Below, piece after piece: positions 26,344 to 34,299 of a stretch of DNA of 47,907 nucleotides. The position numbers and the translations under genes are program-made. Positions within the stretch are counted from its first letter, which is position 1; every line of letters starts with the position of its first letter. The stretch is from NCBI GenBank assembly GCA_018716305.1, contig DVKB01000002.1:1-47907 (forward strand), read 5' to 3'. The notes beneath the pieces were generated by a model, which was given only the letters and a program-made list of their open reading frames with translations, had not been told where the DNA came from and did not search any database. Origin of the DNA: Candidatus Scatomonas merdigallinarum (GTDB lineage Bacteria > Bacillota > Clostridia > Lachnospirales > Lachnospiraceae).

Positions 26344-26502
26344 ATGAAGAAAAGGACAGCCTGGCTCCTGACAGCCCTGGCTGCGGCCGCTCTCATTGCC
26401 TTCCTTGGCGCGTACTTCTTTTTTCGGTACGCGGGGGAAAAAGACAGGCCGGCGCAGGGCGTTCTGGTTCTGGAGCAGGCGGAAGAGAGGCAGGCGGCAT
26501 GA
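26344..26502 (+). CDS. 52-residue single-pass membrane protein in the spoVA operon
   Basis: ATG 26344 to TGA 26500-26502. It starts MKKRTAWLLTALAAAALIAF and has one hydrophobic helix at about 6-27, then a short charged tail rich in Glu, Gln and Ala. A purine-rich AGAAGGGA lies about 9 nt upstream. The stop overlaps the spoVAA start (ATGA), which argues for real translation. It is the first gene after the sigma-G-type promoter, so it is probably made in the forespore. No family was recognised. Confidence 0.65.
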   Translation: MKKRTAWLLTALAAAALIAFLGAYFFFRYAGEKDRPAQGVLVLEQAEERQAA

Positions 26503-27119
26503 GCGGAACCCTGTATATACAGACAGACAAAAATGTAAAAGTACACAAAGAAAAAATTTTGCTGGGGGAGATCGCGGATCTGAGCTGTTCGGACAGAAAT
26601 GTCCTGGCAAGATGCCAGTCCAGAACGGTGGCAACGCTTCCCCGGGAAAAGTACGGGCGTTACGCTATGACCGCCATGGATCTGGTCAGAGCCGTGGAAA
26701 AAACAGAGGAAAACCTGGAGGTCGTCCATCTGGGAGAGCCGGAATTTATCATTGACTATGAAGATCCCGGTGGAAAGAGCCGGTTTTTAGCCGGAGTCAA
26801 GACGGCCCTGGTGAGTCTGGTGACTTTTTTCGGAACGGCGTTTTCTATTATGACCTTCAACACGGATGTGGATATTCACGGCCTGTTTTCCAATCTTCAC
26901 CGGATGTTTACCGGTCAGGCTTCCGGAGGGTTTACCATTCTGGAAATCATGTACTCCGTGGGGATCGGCGTGGGGGTAGTGGTTTTCTTCAACCATTTCG
27001 GCCGCATGAAGATCAGCGATGATCCCACTCCTATGGAGGTGCAGATGCGGATCTATGAAAATCAGGTGGATGACACGGTGTTGGAAAAAGAACGGCGGAA
27101 GGAGACAACAGGCGAATGA
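26499..27119 (+). CDS. spoVAA: Stage V sporulation protein AA
   Basis: 206 residues. A soluble N-terminal half (TLYIQTDKNVKVHKEKILLGEIADL) is followed by two membrane segments (LVSLVTFFGTAFSIMTFNTDVD and IMYSVGIGVGVVVFFNHFGRM). It belongs to the channel and accessory proteins that move dipicolinic acid into the spore. The start at 26499 overlaps the stop of the 52-residue gene. The stop overlaps spoVAB. Confidence 0.88.
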   Translation: MSGTLYIQTDKNVKVHKEKILLGEIADLSCSDRNVLARCQSRTVATLPREKYGRYAMTAMDLVRAVEKTEENLEVVHLGEPEFIIDYEDPGGKSRFLAGVKTALVSLVTFFGTAFSIMTFNTDVDIHGLFSNLHRMFTGQASGGFTILEIMYSVGIGVGVVVFFNHFGRMKISDDPTPMEVQMRIYENQVDDTVLEKERRKETTGE

Positions 27120-27532
27120 CCGCGCAGTTTCTTATGGGCCTTATCGGGTTTGGCGGCGGCGTGGTGGCGGCCAGCGGCGCGGCAGCCCTGGTGATCGGTC
27201 TGGGGATTATCCCCCGGTACGCGGGAATCAGCCGGACTCCGGGGCGGATCCTGTGGTATGAAGACTGTGCCATGCTGGGAATCCTGCTGGGAAATCTGAC
27301 AGTGCTCTGGCAGGGGGAAATACCCTTGGGGAACGTCGGCCTGGCTGTATTTGGAATCTTCGCGGGGATTTTTCTGGGAAGCTGGATTATCGCTTTGGGA
27401 GAAGTGGTGGACGTATTCGCGATCCTGGCCAGAAGGCTGAAACTGCATCACAGCTTTCCCTGGGTAATCGCCGCCATAGCGGCGGGGAAATTTCTGGGCT
27501 CCCTTCTGTATTTCAGCAAAGGATGGTATTAG
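27116..27532 (+). CDS. spoVAB: Stage V sporulation protein AB
   Basis: 138 residues, four hydrophobic segments with Gly-rich turns (LIGFGGGVVAASGAAALV). It overlaps the spoVAA stop by 4 nt, and its own stop lies 2 nt before spoVAC. Part of the spoVA membrane complex. Confidence 0.87.
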   Translation: MTAQFLMGLIGFGGGVVAASGAAALVIGLGIIPRYAGISRTPGRILWYEDCAMLGILLGNLTVLWQGEIPLGNVGLAVFGIFAGIFLGSWIIALGEVVDVFAILARRLKLHHSFPWVIAAIAAGKFLGSLLYFSKGWY

Positions 27533-27534
27533 AT

Positions 27535-28011
27535 ATGGAATGTATCAAAAAGGAAGAAGAAACCAGGAAAGAGTATGAACAGTATGTGGAGCAGGTGACG
27601 CCCAGGCAGAATCTTCCCCTGCATATGACGCGGGCTTTTTTTGTGGGCGGCCTGATCTGCCTGCTGGGGCAGTTTATTCTCAATTACTGCGCTCACAGAG
27701 GAATTTCACAAAAGGACGCGGCGGCCTGGTGTTCGCTGATCCTGATCGTCCTGAGCGCTCTGCTGACGGGGCTGAATCTGTACCAGAGGCTGGTCACCTT
27801 CGGAGGAGCCGGAGCTCTGGTGCCTATTACGGGGTTTGCCAATTCCGTGGCGGCTCCGGCCATTGAGTACAAAAAGGAAGGCCAGGTTTTCGGCGTGGGG
27901 GCAAAAATTTTTACCATCGCGGGTCCGGTAATCCTGTACGGGATCTTTACCAGCTGGATTCTGGGCATTTTGTACTGCCTCCTGGGCATGGCGGGGATCC
28001 GCTGGGGATAA
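27535..28011 (+). CDS. spoVAC: Stage V sporulation protein AC
   Basis: 158 residues. Family core: FFVGGLICLLGQ, GAGALVPITGFANSV and EGQVFGVGAKIFTIAGPVILYG. In Bacillus this is a mechanosensitive channel component for dipicolinic acid. ATG 27535 is preferred, with AAAGG about 10 nt upstream. spoVAD and spoVAE do not follow here; the next gene is a sensor kinase. Confidence 0.92.
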   Translation: MECIKKEEETRKEYEQYVEQVTPRQNLPLHMTRAFFVGGLICLLGQFILNYCAHRGISQKDAAAWCSLILIVLSALLTGLNLYQRLVTFGGAGALVPITGFANSVAAPAIEYKKEGQVFGVGAKIFTIAGPVILYGIFTSWILGILYCLLGMAGIRWG

Positions 28012-28043
28012 AAAATTTCTTTGCTGTTTCTTTACCGGATTCG

Positions 28044-28052
28044 TGCTATATA
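28044..28052 (+). promoter_or_regulatory. Possible extended -10 promoter for the potassium regulators
   Basis: TGC then TATATA (28047-28052) forms an extended -10. The -35 is poor (TTGCTG, 20 nt upstream). It lies about 50 nt before the sensor kinase gene. Confidence 0.4.
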
Positions 28053-28100
28053 TATAGGGGGACGCGCAGGGGGCATGGGCCTGCCTCCCCGGGGAGAACT

Positions 28101-29159
28101 ATGAAAAAAATTATAAAAAGTCTGAGTTCAACGGTATTTGTGCTGTCGGCGGCGTTTCTGGTCAGTCTGCTTTTTCAGAAAACGTTTCAGACCCGGGCAC
28201 TGATACCGATGATTTTTGTTTTGGCGGTTTTTTTGATCGCGCTGCTGACTCAGGGATATTTTTGGGGGATTCTGGCCTCTCTGGCCGGGGTGCTGGCGGT
28301 AAATTTCGCCTTTACCTTTCCCTACTTCGAGTTTAATTTTTCGATTCCGGAAAATGTGCTGTCGGCGGCGGTTATGCTGATTGTAGCCGTACTCACCGGC
28401 ATGCTGACCACCAAGATCAAGCAGCAGGAAAAAATCCGGGCGGAAAGCGATCGGGAAAAAATGCGGGCCAATCTGCTGCGGGCAGTTTCCCACGATCTGC
28501 GGACGCCCCTGACGTCCATTTACGGGTCCTGCTCCGCTATTCTTGAAAATTACGGAAAACTCCGGGAAGGTCAGCAGCTGAAGCTGCTGCGGGAAATGCG
28601 GGAGGATGCCCAGTGGCTGATCCGCATGGTGGAGAATCTGCTGTCGGTAACCAGAATCGACAGCCGGAAGGTGGAAGTCATCAAAACTCCCACTGTGCTG
28701 GAGGAACTCATTGACACCGTGATGGTCCGGTTCCAGAAAATGTATCCGGAACAGAGGGTTCAGGTGGAGATTCCCGAGGAATTTATCAGCATCCCCATGG
28801 ATCCGGTACTGATCGAGCAGGTGCTGATCAATATTCTGGAGAACGCGGTTTTTCACGCGGAGGGAATGACGGAATTGAATCTGAGGGTCAGCGTCCGGGG
28901 AAAGCAGGCGGTGTTTGAGGTGGAGGACAACGGCTGCGGGATCCCCAGAGAAAGGCTTGACAAAATTTTTACAGGATTTTTTGAAAAAAAGGGTTTGCCC
29001 TCTGATGGGAGAAAGAGTAATATGGGTATTGGTTTATCTGTATGCGCGGCCATCATCCAGGCTCATGGGGGAACCATTGAGGCCGGAAACAGAGAAGGCG
29101 GCGGCGCGGTATTTCGTTTTTTCCTGGAAAGGGAGGTGACGGATGACGAGCAGCAATAA
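28101..29159 (+). CDS. KdpD-like sensor histidine kinase, short form
   Basis: 352 residues. Three to four membrane helices near the N-terminus (about 10-105; DUF4118-like, with SLAGVLAVNFAFTFPYFEF) are followed by a HisKA domain with the phospho-acceptor His in LLRAVSHDLRTPLTSIYGS. The HATPase domain has NILENAVFHAEG (N), EDNGCGIP (G1) and MGIGLSVCAAII (G2). The large KdpD N-terminal sensor and Usp domains of classical KdpD are missing. The stop overlaps the regulator gene by 17 nt. The downstream Ktr genes suggest control of potassium uptake. Confidence 0.88.
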   Translation: MKKIIKSLSSTVFVLSAAFLVSLLFQKTFQTRALIPMIFVLAVFLIALLTQGYFWGILASLAGVLAVNFAFTFPYFEFNFSIPENVLSAAVMLIVAVLTGMLTTKIKQQEKIRAESDREKMRANLLRAVSHDLRTPLTSIYGSCSAILENYGKLREGQQLKLLREMREDAQWLIRMVENLLSVTRIDSRKVEVIKTPTVLEELIDTVMVRFQKMYPEQRVQVEIPEEFISIPMDPVLIEQVLINILENAVFHAEGMTELNLRVSVRGKQAVFEVEDNGCGIPRERLDKIFTGFFEKKGLPSDGRKSNMGIGLSVCAAIIQAHGGTIEAGNREGGGAVFRFFLEREVTDDEQQ

Positions 29160-29856
29160 ATATAAAATTCTGGTCATCGAGGATGAAGCCAATATCCGCA
29201 GCTTTGTGGAAACGATCCTTGAGACCAACGGCTACCAGGTTTTTACGGCGGGCAGCTGCCGGCAGGGAATGTTGATGTATTCTTCCTATTGTCCGGATCT
29301 GATTATTCTGGATCTGGGACTGCCGGACGCGGACGGTCTGGAGTTCATCCGCTATGCGAGAAAGTCCGGAGCGGTGCCTATTCTGGTGCTTTCCGCCAGA
29401 ACTTCGGAAAAGGATAAGGTATCGGCCCTGGATCTGGGCGCCAACGATTACATAACCAAGCCCTTCGGCACAGCGGAACTGATGGCCAGAGTCAGGGCGG
29501 CCCTCAGAAACAGCCGGCACAGTTCCGAGATGGGGGCGGTTCCGGGAGGGATCTTTCAGGTCAGAGATCTGGTCATCGACTATGACCGCCGGCAGGTAAC
29601 GGTGGCGGGAAAAGAGATCAATCTGACGCAGACAGAGTACAACATAGTGACCCTGCTCTCGGAGCAGGCAGGTAAAGTACTTACGTATTCCCAGATTATC
29701 TGCGCTGTCTGGGGAGGCACGGATTCCGGAAGCGTTAAAAAGCTTCAGGTCAACATGGCAAACATCCGCAAAAAGCTGGGCACCCGGCCCGGGGACAGAA
29801 AGTATATCTCCAATGAACTGGGAGTCGGCTACCGGATGCTGGCGGACGAAGAATGA
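29143..29856 (+). CDS. KdpE-like OmpR-family response regulator
   Basis: 237 residues. Receiver domain with acidic pair E-D near the start, phospho-acceptor D in LIILDLGLPDADG and Lys in DYITKPFG. The C-terminal winged helix has LTQTEYNIVTLLSEQAGKVLTYSQI and GVGYRM. Overlap with the kinase gene makes them a cognate pair. No KdpFABC pump gene is nearby; the likely target is the Ktr genes that follow. Confidence 0.9.
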   Translation: MTSSNKYKILVIEDEANIRSFVETILETNGYQVFTAGSCRQGMLMYSSYCPDLIILDLGLPDADGLEFIRYARKSGAVPILVLSARTSEKDKVSALDLGANDYITKPFGTAELMARVRAALRNSRHSSEMGAVPGGIFQVRDLVIDYDRRQVTVAGKEINLTQTEYNIVTLLSEQAGKVLTYSQIICAVWGGTDSGSVKKLQVNMANIRKKLGTRPGDRKYISNELGVGYRMLADEE

Positions 29857-29924
29857 CAGAAAGGTCTGCCGGATGGAGAATCCGGGATCCGCGCGCAGAA
29901 AAAATAAACTAAGAGGTAATCATC

Positions 29925-31223
29925 ATGCTGAGAAGTATTAAGCGGCTTTCGCCCGCCAGGATCATCGCTCTGGGATTTGCCCTGGTGATCTTTATCGGTT
30001 CCATTCTTTTGATTCTGCCCTGCAGCGTCCAGGAGGGAGTGACGGTAAGATACATAGACTCCCTGTATACGTCCACCAGCGCTGTGTGCGTAACCGGACT
30101 GATCGCCATCGACGCGGGAAATACCTTTACTCCTCTGGGACAGTTTTTCCTGGGAATGCTGATCCAGATCGGCGGCCTGGGAGTGACGGCCATGGGAACC
30201 GGCATCATTATTGCCATGCGAAAGAAGCTGAATTTCAAGGGCCGCACCCTGGTGCAGGAGGCCATGAACCTGGATTCCAGAGAGGGAATCGTAAAATTCG
30301 TAAAAAGCATTTTTATCACCACCGGCATTTTTGAACTGACCGGAGCGGTTTTAAGCTTTATCGTCTTTGTGAAAGACTATCCGCCGCTGAAAGCAGCCGG
30401 CATCAGCCTGTTCCATTCCGTGGCGGCGTTCAACAACTCGGGGTTTGATATTCTGGGAGATTTCCAGAATCTGATCCCCTACCGGGATAATGTGCTGCTG
30501 AACGTAGTCACCTGCGGCCTGATTGTTTTCGGCGGTATCGGTTTCCTGGTGATCCGGGAGCTGTGGATGAAAAAATTCCGCTGGCGAAAGCTGTCCATGC
30601 ATGCCAAGATCGTAATTTCCATGAGCATCGTCCTGATCGTGGCAGGAGGCGTGCTGATCAAGGCAACAGAAGATGTAACCTGGATGGGCGCGTTTTTCCA
30701 CAGTGTATCCGCCAGAACGGCAGGATTTTCCACCTATCCCCTGGGAACCTTCAGCACCTCCGGCCTTCTGATCCTGATTGTGCTGATGTTTATCGGAGCT
30801 TCTCCGGGATCTACGGGAGGCGGTATCAAGACCAGTACCTTCTTTGTACTGATCCAGAGCATTAAAGCCATGGCCACCAACAAATCCGAGAAGGCTTTCC
30901 ATTACAGTCTGCCGGTCAATGCGTTCCGAAAGGCGGCGGTTATTACACTGCTTGCTCTGGGAGTGGTGGTAACAGGCACGTACCTGATGTCTGTCATGGA
31001 GCCCCACCTCTCGCTGGTGGATATGCTGTTTGAGGTGACCAGCGCTTTCGGCACCGTCGGTCTCTCCACAGGCATTACGCCGGATCTCTGTGACGGCAGT
31101 AAATTGTTATCAATTCTGATTATGTATATCGGGCGGCTGGGACCGCTGACCATCGCGTCCATCTGGCATTTCTCCAGAGGGGAACGCACAAGCTATCCGG
31201 AAGGAAATGTGGCCATCGGCTAA
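29925..31223 (+). CDS. ktrB: Trk/Ktr potassium channel subunit
   Basis: 432 residues, in line with KtrB. Four pore repeats with selectivity-filter strings SAVCVTGL, FNNSGFD, SARTAGFST and FGTVGLSTG. The GSTGGGIKTSTFF loop is typical of Trk/Ktr. It mediates potassium uptake across the cytoplasmic membrane with KtrA as gate. AGAGGTAA lies before the ATG. A small hairpin (CCGGAT/ATCCGG, about 29873) lies in the gap after the regulator gene. Confidence 0.9.
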   Translation: MLRSIKRLSPARIIALGFALVIFIGSILLILPCSVQEGVTVRYIDSLYTSTSAVCVTGLIAIDAGNTFTPLGQFFLGMLIQIGGLGVTAMGTGIIIAMRKKLNFKGRTLVQEAMNLDSREGIVKFVKSIFITTGIFELTGAVLSFIVFVKDYPPLKAAGISLFHSVAAFNNSGFDILGDFQNLIPYRDNVLLNVVTCGLIVFGGIGFLVIRELWMKKFRWRKLSMHAKIVISMSIVLIVAGGVLIKATEDVTWMGAFFHSVSARTAGFSTYPLGTFSTSGLLILIVLMFIGASPGSTGGGIKTSTFFVLIQSIKAMATNKSEKAFHYSLPVNAFRKAAVITLLALGVVVTGTYLMSVMEPHLSLVDMLFEVTSAFGTVGLSTGITPDLCDGSKLLSILIMYIGRLGPLTIASIWHFSRGERTSYPEGNVAIG

Positions 31224-31234
31224 AGGAGGAGAAA

Positions 31235-31924
31235 ATGAGCGTATTTCACAATCGGAAAAACACAAAAATGTCTTACGGAATCGTGGGGCTGGGAAGGTTC
31301 GGCTATGCCCTGGCTATGGAACTGTCCCGGGCGGACGTGGATCTGCTGATCTTGGACAGTGATGAGGAAAAGGTGCGGGAACTGAGAGATATCACAGAAA
31401 ACGCCCTGGTGATTAAGAATCTGGATAAAAAATCTCTGGCGGAAACCGGTATCCAGAACTGCGATGTGGCAGTAGTCTGCATCGGAGAGCATATTGAAAC
31501 CTCAATTTTGACGACGCTGCATCTGGTGAGCCTCGGAGTCCCCAAGGTAGTGGCCAAGGCCACCAGCGCGGAACACGGAGAGATCCTGGAGAAGCTGGGA
31601 GCGGAGGTGGTTTACCCGGAGCGGGATATGGCCATCCGCCTGGCCAACCGCCTGGAAACCGCCAGGGTTCTGGACTATATTCAGCTCAGCGAGAAGATCA
31701 ATATTTCAAAGCTCCAGATTCCGGAGCAGCTCATCGGAAAATCCGTGCTGGATATGGATCTCCGTGCCCGCTTCGGTCTGAATATTATCGCTGTGGAGAA
31801 CAGCGGAGAAGTGCTGGAGCATGTGAAACCGGACTATATTTTCCAGAAAAATGATGTGCTTCTGGTGTCCGGCAGCCGGGACGGTCTGGCCCGGCTGTCC
31901 GAGTGGCTGGAGAGCCACAGTTAA
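31235..31924 (+). CDS. ktrA: Ktr potassium uptake regulatory subunit
   Basis: 229 residues. An RCK domain with NAD-binding GLGRFGYALA near the N-terminus and an acidic D at the end of the second strand is followed by a TrkA-C domain (LIGKSVLDMDLRARFGLNII). AAGGAGG precedes the start. It ends convergently with the minus-strand XdhC gene: the two stops share the palindrome TTAA (31921-31924). Confidence 0.92.
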   Translation: MSVFHNRKNTKMSYGIVGLGRFGYALAMELSRADVDLLILDSDEEKVRELRDITENALVIKNLDKKSLAETGIQNCDVAVVCIGEHIETSILTTLHLVSLGVPKVVAKATSAEHGEILEKLGAEVVYPERDMAIRLANRLETARVLDYIQLSEKINISKLQIPEQLIGKSVLDMDLRARFGLNIIAVENSGEVLEHVKPDYIFQKNDVLLVSGSRDGLARLSEWLESHS

Positions 31925-32955
31925 AACAGGGGCTCCAGCAGAACGTCCACAAGACCGCCGCAGACCATGCCCTCATCTTCGGCGTCCCGGCCGGTCATGT
32001 CGGCGTGATAGAGCACAGGGGACGGATGTTCTTCTGTCATCATCCGGAGGGCTTTCTGGAAAATATCCGCTTCCAGACAGCCGCCTCCGATGGTGCCCAC
32101 ACACCGTCCGTCCCGGTAAACCAGCATTTTGGTCCCCGCCTCTCTGGGGGCGGAGCCTTTCCTGGCCGCAATGGTGGCCAGGACTTTTTTTGTCTCGGTT
32201 TCGGACGTATCCAGGATCCCTTTCAGGATTTCTCTGGTAAAGCCGCCTCTTCGGCGGTTTTTATTTTTTTCCTGAATGATCTCCGCCATAATCGAAATGC
32301 CGATCTCCTCCGGGGTCTCCGCGCCGATGGGAAGGCCGATAGGAGTGTGTACCGTTTCCAGCACCCTGGGGTCTGTGCCGGATTCCCGCAGAGCCTCTTT
32401 TACTTTGGCGGTCCTGCCCCGGCTGCCGATCATGCCGATGTAGGCGTGGGGCTTTTCCGCGATGAGGCCCAGGCAGGTCTGATCGTACCGGTGCCCCCGG
32501 GTAACAATGACAAAAAAGGTATCCGCGTCCCCGGGGATCTTTGCCAGACCCTCCTCAAAGGATTCGCAGAGGACCCGATCCGCCCCGGCTCTCCGGGCAT
32601 TGTCCGCGAATTTGGGACGGTCCTCCAGGACGGTCACGGAACAGCCGATCATGCGGGCCATGCGGATCACCGGGATGGAGACATGGCCGCCGCCGCAGAT
32701 CACCAGCTTCTGTTCTCTGGCGGGAAATTCGCAGAGGACCCGGCAGCCGCCCAGGGTATGGATCCCGGTGGCGTCCAGGGAAGAAAGGTCTTCCTCCAGA
32801 TGGGAGAAAAACCCTCCGCTTTGGGATTCCCATTGAAGAGCTCCATCGGTATACAATGCTTTTTCGCCGGCCTTCTCTCCCTCCAGCAGGGTCAGCACCA
32901 CCGTCTTTCGGTTGGGATTGCAGTCCGCGATCTGTCTGTATAATTCCATCATCAT
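31921..32955 (-). CDS. XdhC-family molybdenum enzyme maturation factor
   Basis: 344 residues. XdhC proteins bind molybdenum cofactor and help insert the sulfido ligand into hydroxylases. A Rossmann part is clear (KLVICGGGHVSIPVIRMA; later YIGMIGSRGRTAKV; HTPIGLPIGAETPEEI). The XdhC/CoxI signature part (VLATIAARKGSAPREAGTKM, GTIGGGCLEADIF) lies after it, at about 262-344, although it is usually N-terminal. The N-terminal 90 residues look like a faded copy of the same domain. AGGAGG precedes the ATG on the minus strand. It probably serves the molybdenum enzyme at 36187, which is on the opposite strand. Confidence 0.85.
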   Translation of the reverse strand: MMMELYRQIADCNPNRKTVVLTLLEGEKAGEKALYTDGALQWESQSGGFFSHLEEDLSSLDATGIHTLGGCRVLCEFPAREQKLVICGGGHVSIPVIRMARMIGCSVTVLEDRPKFADNARRAGADRVLCESFEEGLAKIPGDADTFFVIVTRGHRYDQTCLGLIAEKPHAYIGMIGSRGRTAKVKEALRESGTDPRVLETVHTPIGLPIGAETPEEIGISIMAEIIQEKNKNRRRGGFTREILKGILDTSETETKKVLATIAARKGSAPREAGTKMLVYRDGRCVGTIGGGCLEADIFQKALRMMTEEHPSPVLYHADMTGRDAEDEGMVCGGLVDVLLEPLF

Positions 32956-32973
32956 CGAATCTCCTCCTGGTTT

Positions 32974-33828
32974 TTATTCTTGTTTGATCAGCACTCCGCT
33001 GCCGTGAAGATCCGGCAGGGGAAGGACGGTCAGTCTGTGTTCCCGGCAGAATTCCCGGACCGCCTCTCCTGCTCCGGGAAACTGGGAATTGTTGTAATCA
33101 TGGATCAGGATCATGCCTCCCGGTACCAGCAGAGGCCAGAAGATCTTCAGTCCCTGGCGGACGGGTTCATAGAGGTCCGGGTCCAGGCTCACCAGTGCCA
33201 TAGTCGGCAGGGGATCCTGCAGCGCTGCCAGGGAATCCGGAAAACGTCCCGGGCAGAATACAGCCTGTTCCGGGTAAGGCAGCCGGGAACGGACCAGCTC
33301 CAGGCTGGTATCCTGAAAGGTCATAGGACTTTTCTGCCCCGGATGCCTTTGTCTCTCCATGCATGTGTCCTCTTCCGGAAATCCTTTGAAAGTATCAAAG
33401 AGGTACAGCTTCTTTTCCGGCAGCAGCCGGTTCATCTCCCGGGCGAACTCTCCCTGATATACCCCCAGCTCCGCCATTTCCCCCGGCAGCTTCCGGGACC
33501 GTATTTCCTGTGCCAGCATCCGCAGGCAGGCTCTCCGGAGATCCATGGAATCGCAGAACTCCGTAAGGCTGCGGATGTCCCCGGAAAACCCCATGGCTTC
33601 CAGGCGCTGCCGGATCTGGGCGGCGGCTTCACGATTGCGGACGGCGATCCAGACCAGGTCCGGCTGATGCCGGGGGATCTCCTCCGGGGGGATCACCGGA
33701 ACATTTTCCCGGAAGGTATGCTGCAGGGCGGGATCGCTGTCAGCGAAGGCCAGCAGACGGGCATCCGCCGGAAGCCAGTTTTTTACTGTGCGGCCTCCCT
33801 GGCCGCAGCCCCAGATGATTACGTTCAT
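32974..33828 (-). CDS. TylF/MycF-like O-methyltransferase with N-terminal sensor-like domain
   Basis: 284 residues. The N-terminal about 95 residues resemble a small Rossmann domain (VIIWGCGQGGRTVKNWL, LLAFADSDP, DLVWIAVRN). The C-terminal part matches the TylF family of class I methyltransferases (GEMAELGVYQGEFAREM for S-adenosylmethionine, LFDTFKGFPEED, VSLDPDLYEP, GGMILIHDY). TylF enzymes methylate sugars; the substrate here is unknown. It lies 18 nt upstream of xdhC on the same strand, with GGAGAGG before the ATG. A transcriptional link is likely; a functional link is not evident. Confidence 0.8.
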   Translation of the reverse strand: MNVIIWGCGQGGRTVKNWLPADARLLAFADSDPALQHTFRENVPVIPPEEIPRHQPDLVWIAVRNREAAAQIRQRLEAMGFSGDIRSLTEFCDSMDLRRACLRMLAQEIRSRKLPGEMAELGVYQGEFAREMNRLLPEKKLYLFDTFKGFPEEDTCMERQRHPGQKSPMTFQDTSLELVRSRLPYPEQAVFCPGRFPDSLAALQDPLPTMALVSLDPDLYEPVRQGLKIFWPLLVPGGMILIHDYNNSQFPGAGEAVREFCREHRLTVLPLPDLHGSGVLIKQE

Positions 33829-33882
33829 GGTGTTTTCCTCTCCATTCTGCCCGCAAAAATGCGGATTTTTTATCTGTAAATC

Positions 33883-33911
33883 ATTGTAATATATTCGGCA
33901 GTTCCTGTCAC
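33883..33911 (-). promoter_or_regulatory. Promoter of the methyltransferase-xdhC unit
   Basis: On the minus strand GTGACA (33911-33906), 17 nt, TACAAT (33888-33883). It points toward the methyltransferase gene. Confidence 0.6.
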
Positions 33912-33970
33912 TTGCTTTTTGCTCATCGGATCAACACTCCGCCGGGGAGTTCTTAAGAAAAACACCGGGC

Positions 33971-34014
33971 ATGTTGTTTTGACAACATACCGAGAGGATG
34001 TGCTGTTCTATAAT
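33971..34014 (+). promoter_or_regulatory. Inverted-repeat operator and -10 box, activator-type layout
   Basis: ATGTTGT (33971-33977), TTTG, ACAACAT (33982-33988) is a perfect 7-bp inverted repeat. TATAAT lies at 34009-34014, with a poor -35 (CATACC). With transcription starting about 34021, the repeat centre is at about -41.5, the classic class II position for Crp/Fnr-family activators. The downstream genes encode zinc-ribbon and Fe-S proteins, so a redox- or nitric-oxide-responsive regulator is possible. Confidence 0.55.
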
Positions 34015-34038
34015 AAAACCATACAGGGAGGTGTGAAT

Positions 34039-34299
34039 ATGATTTTAGAAGGATGTCAGAGCAAATCGAAAGAGATATCTATTGAAGAACGAATCTGTCC
34101 TCAGTGCGGCCATGAGATCGAAATTTTTTCTGTGGACACAGAGGCGGCCTGCGAACACTGCGGTTTTGTGATCTATAACGATAAATTAAGCTGCGTGCAG
34201 TGGTGCAAATACGCCAGGCAGTGCGTGGGGGATCGGATGTATGAGGATATGATGGAAATTGCCAGAAGAAATATAGAGAAAAGAGGGAAGAGCGCATGA
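34039..34299 (+). CDS. Small zinc-ribbon protein
   Basis: 86 residues from ATG 34039 (GGAGGTG upstream). The longer frame from 33919 runs through the promoter and is rejected. Two CxxC pairs (CPQCGHE, CEHCGFV) plus CVQWCKYARQCVG suggest a metal-binding domain. The stop overlaps the ferredoxin gene by 4 nt, so the two proteins are probably made together and may act together in redox chemistry. Function unknown. Confidence 0.8.
   Translation: MILEGCQSKSKEISIEERICPQCGHEIEIFSVDTEAACEHCGFVIYNDKLSCVQWCKYARQCVGDRMYEDMMEIARRNIEKRGKSA

Noticed and set aside
31903-32943. 346-codon plus-strand open frame opposite xdhC
   Set aside because: Shadow of the minus-strand XdhC gene, which has family signatures and a ribosome site.
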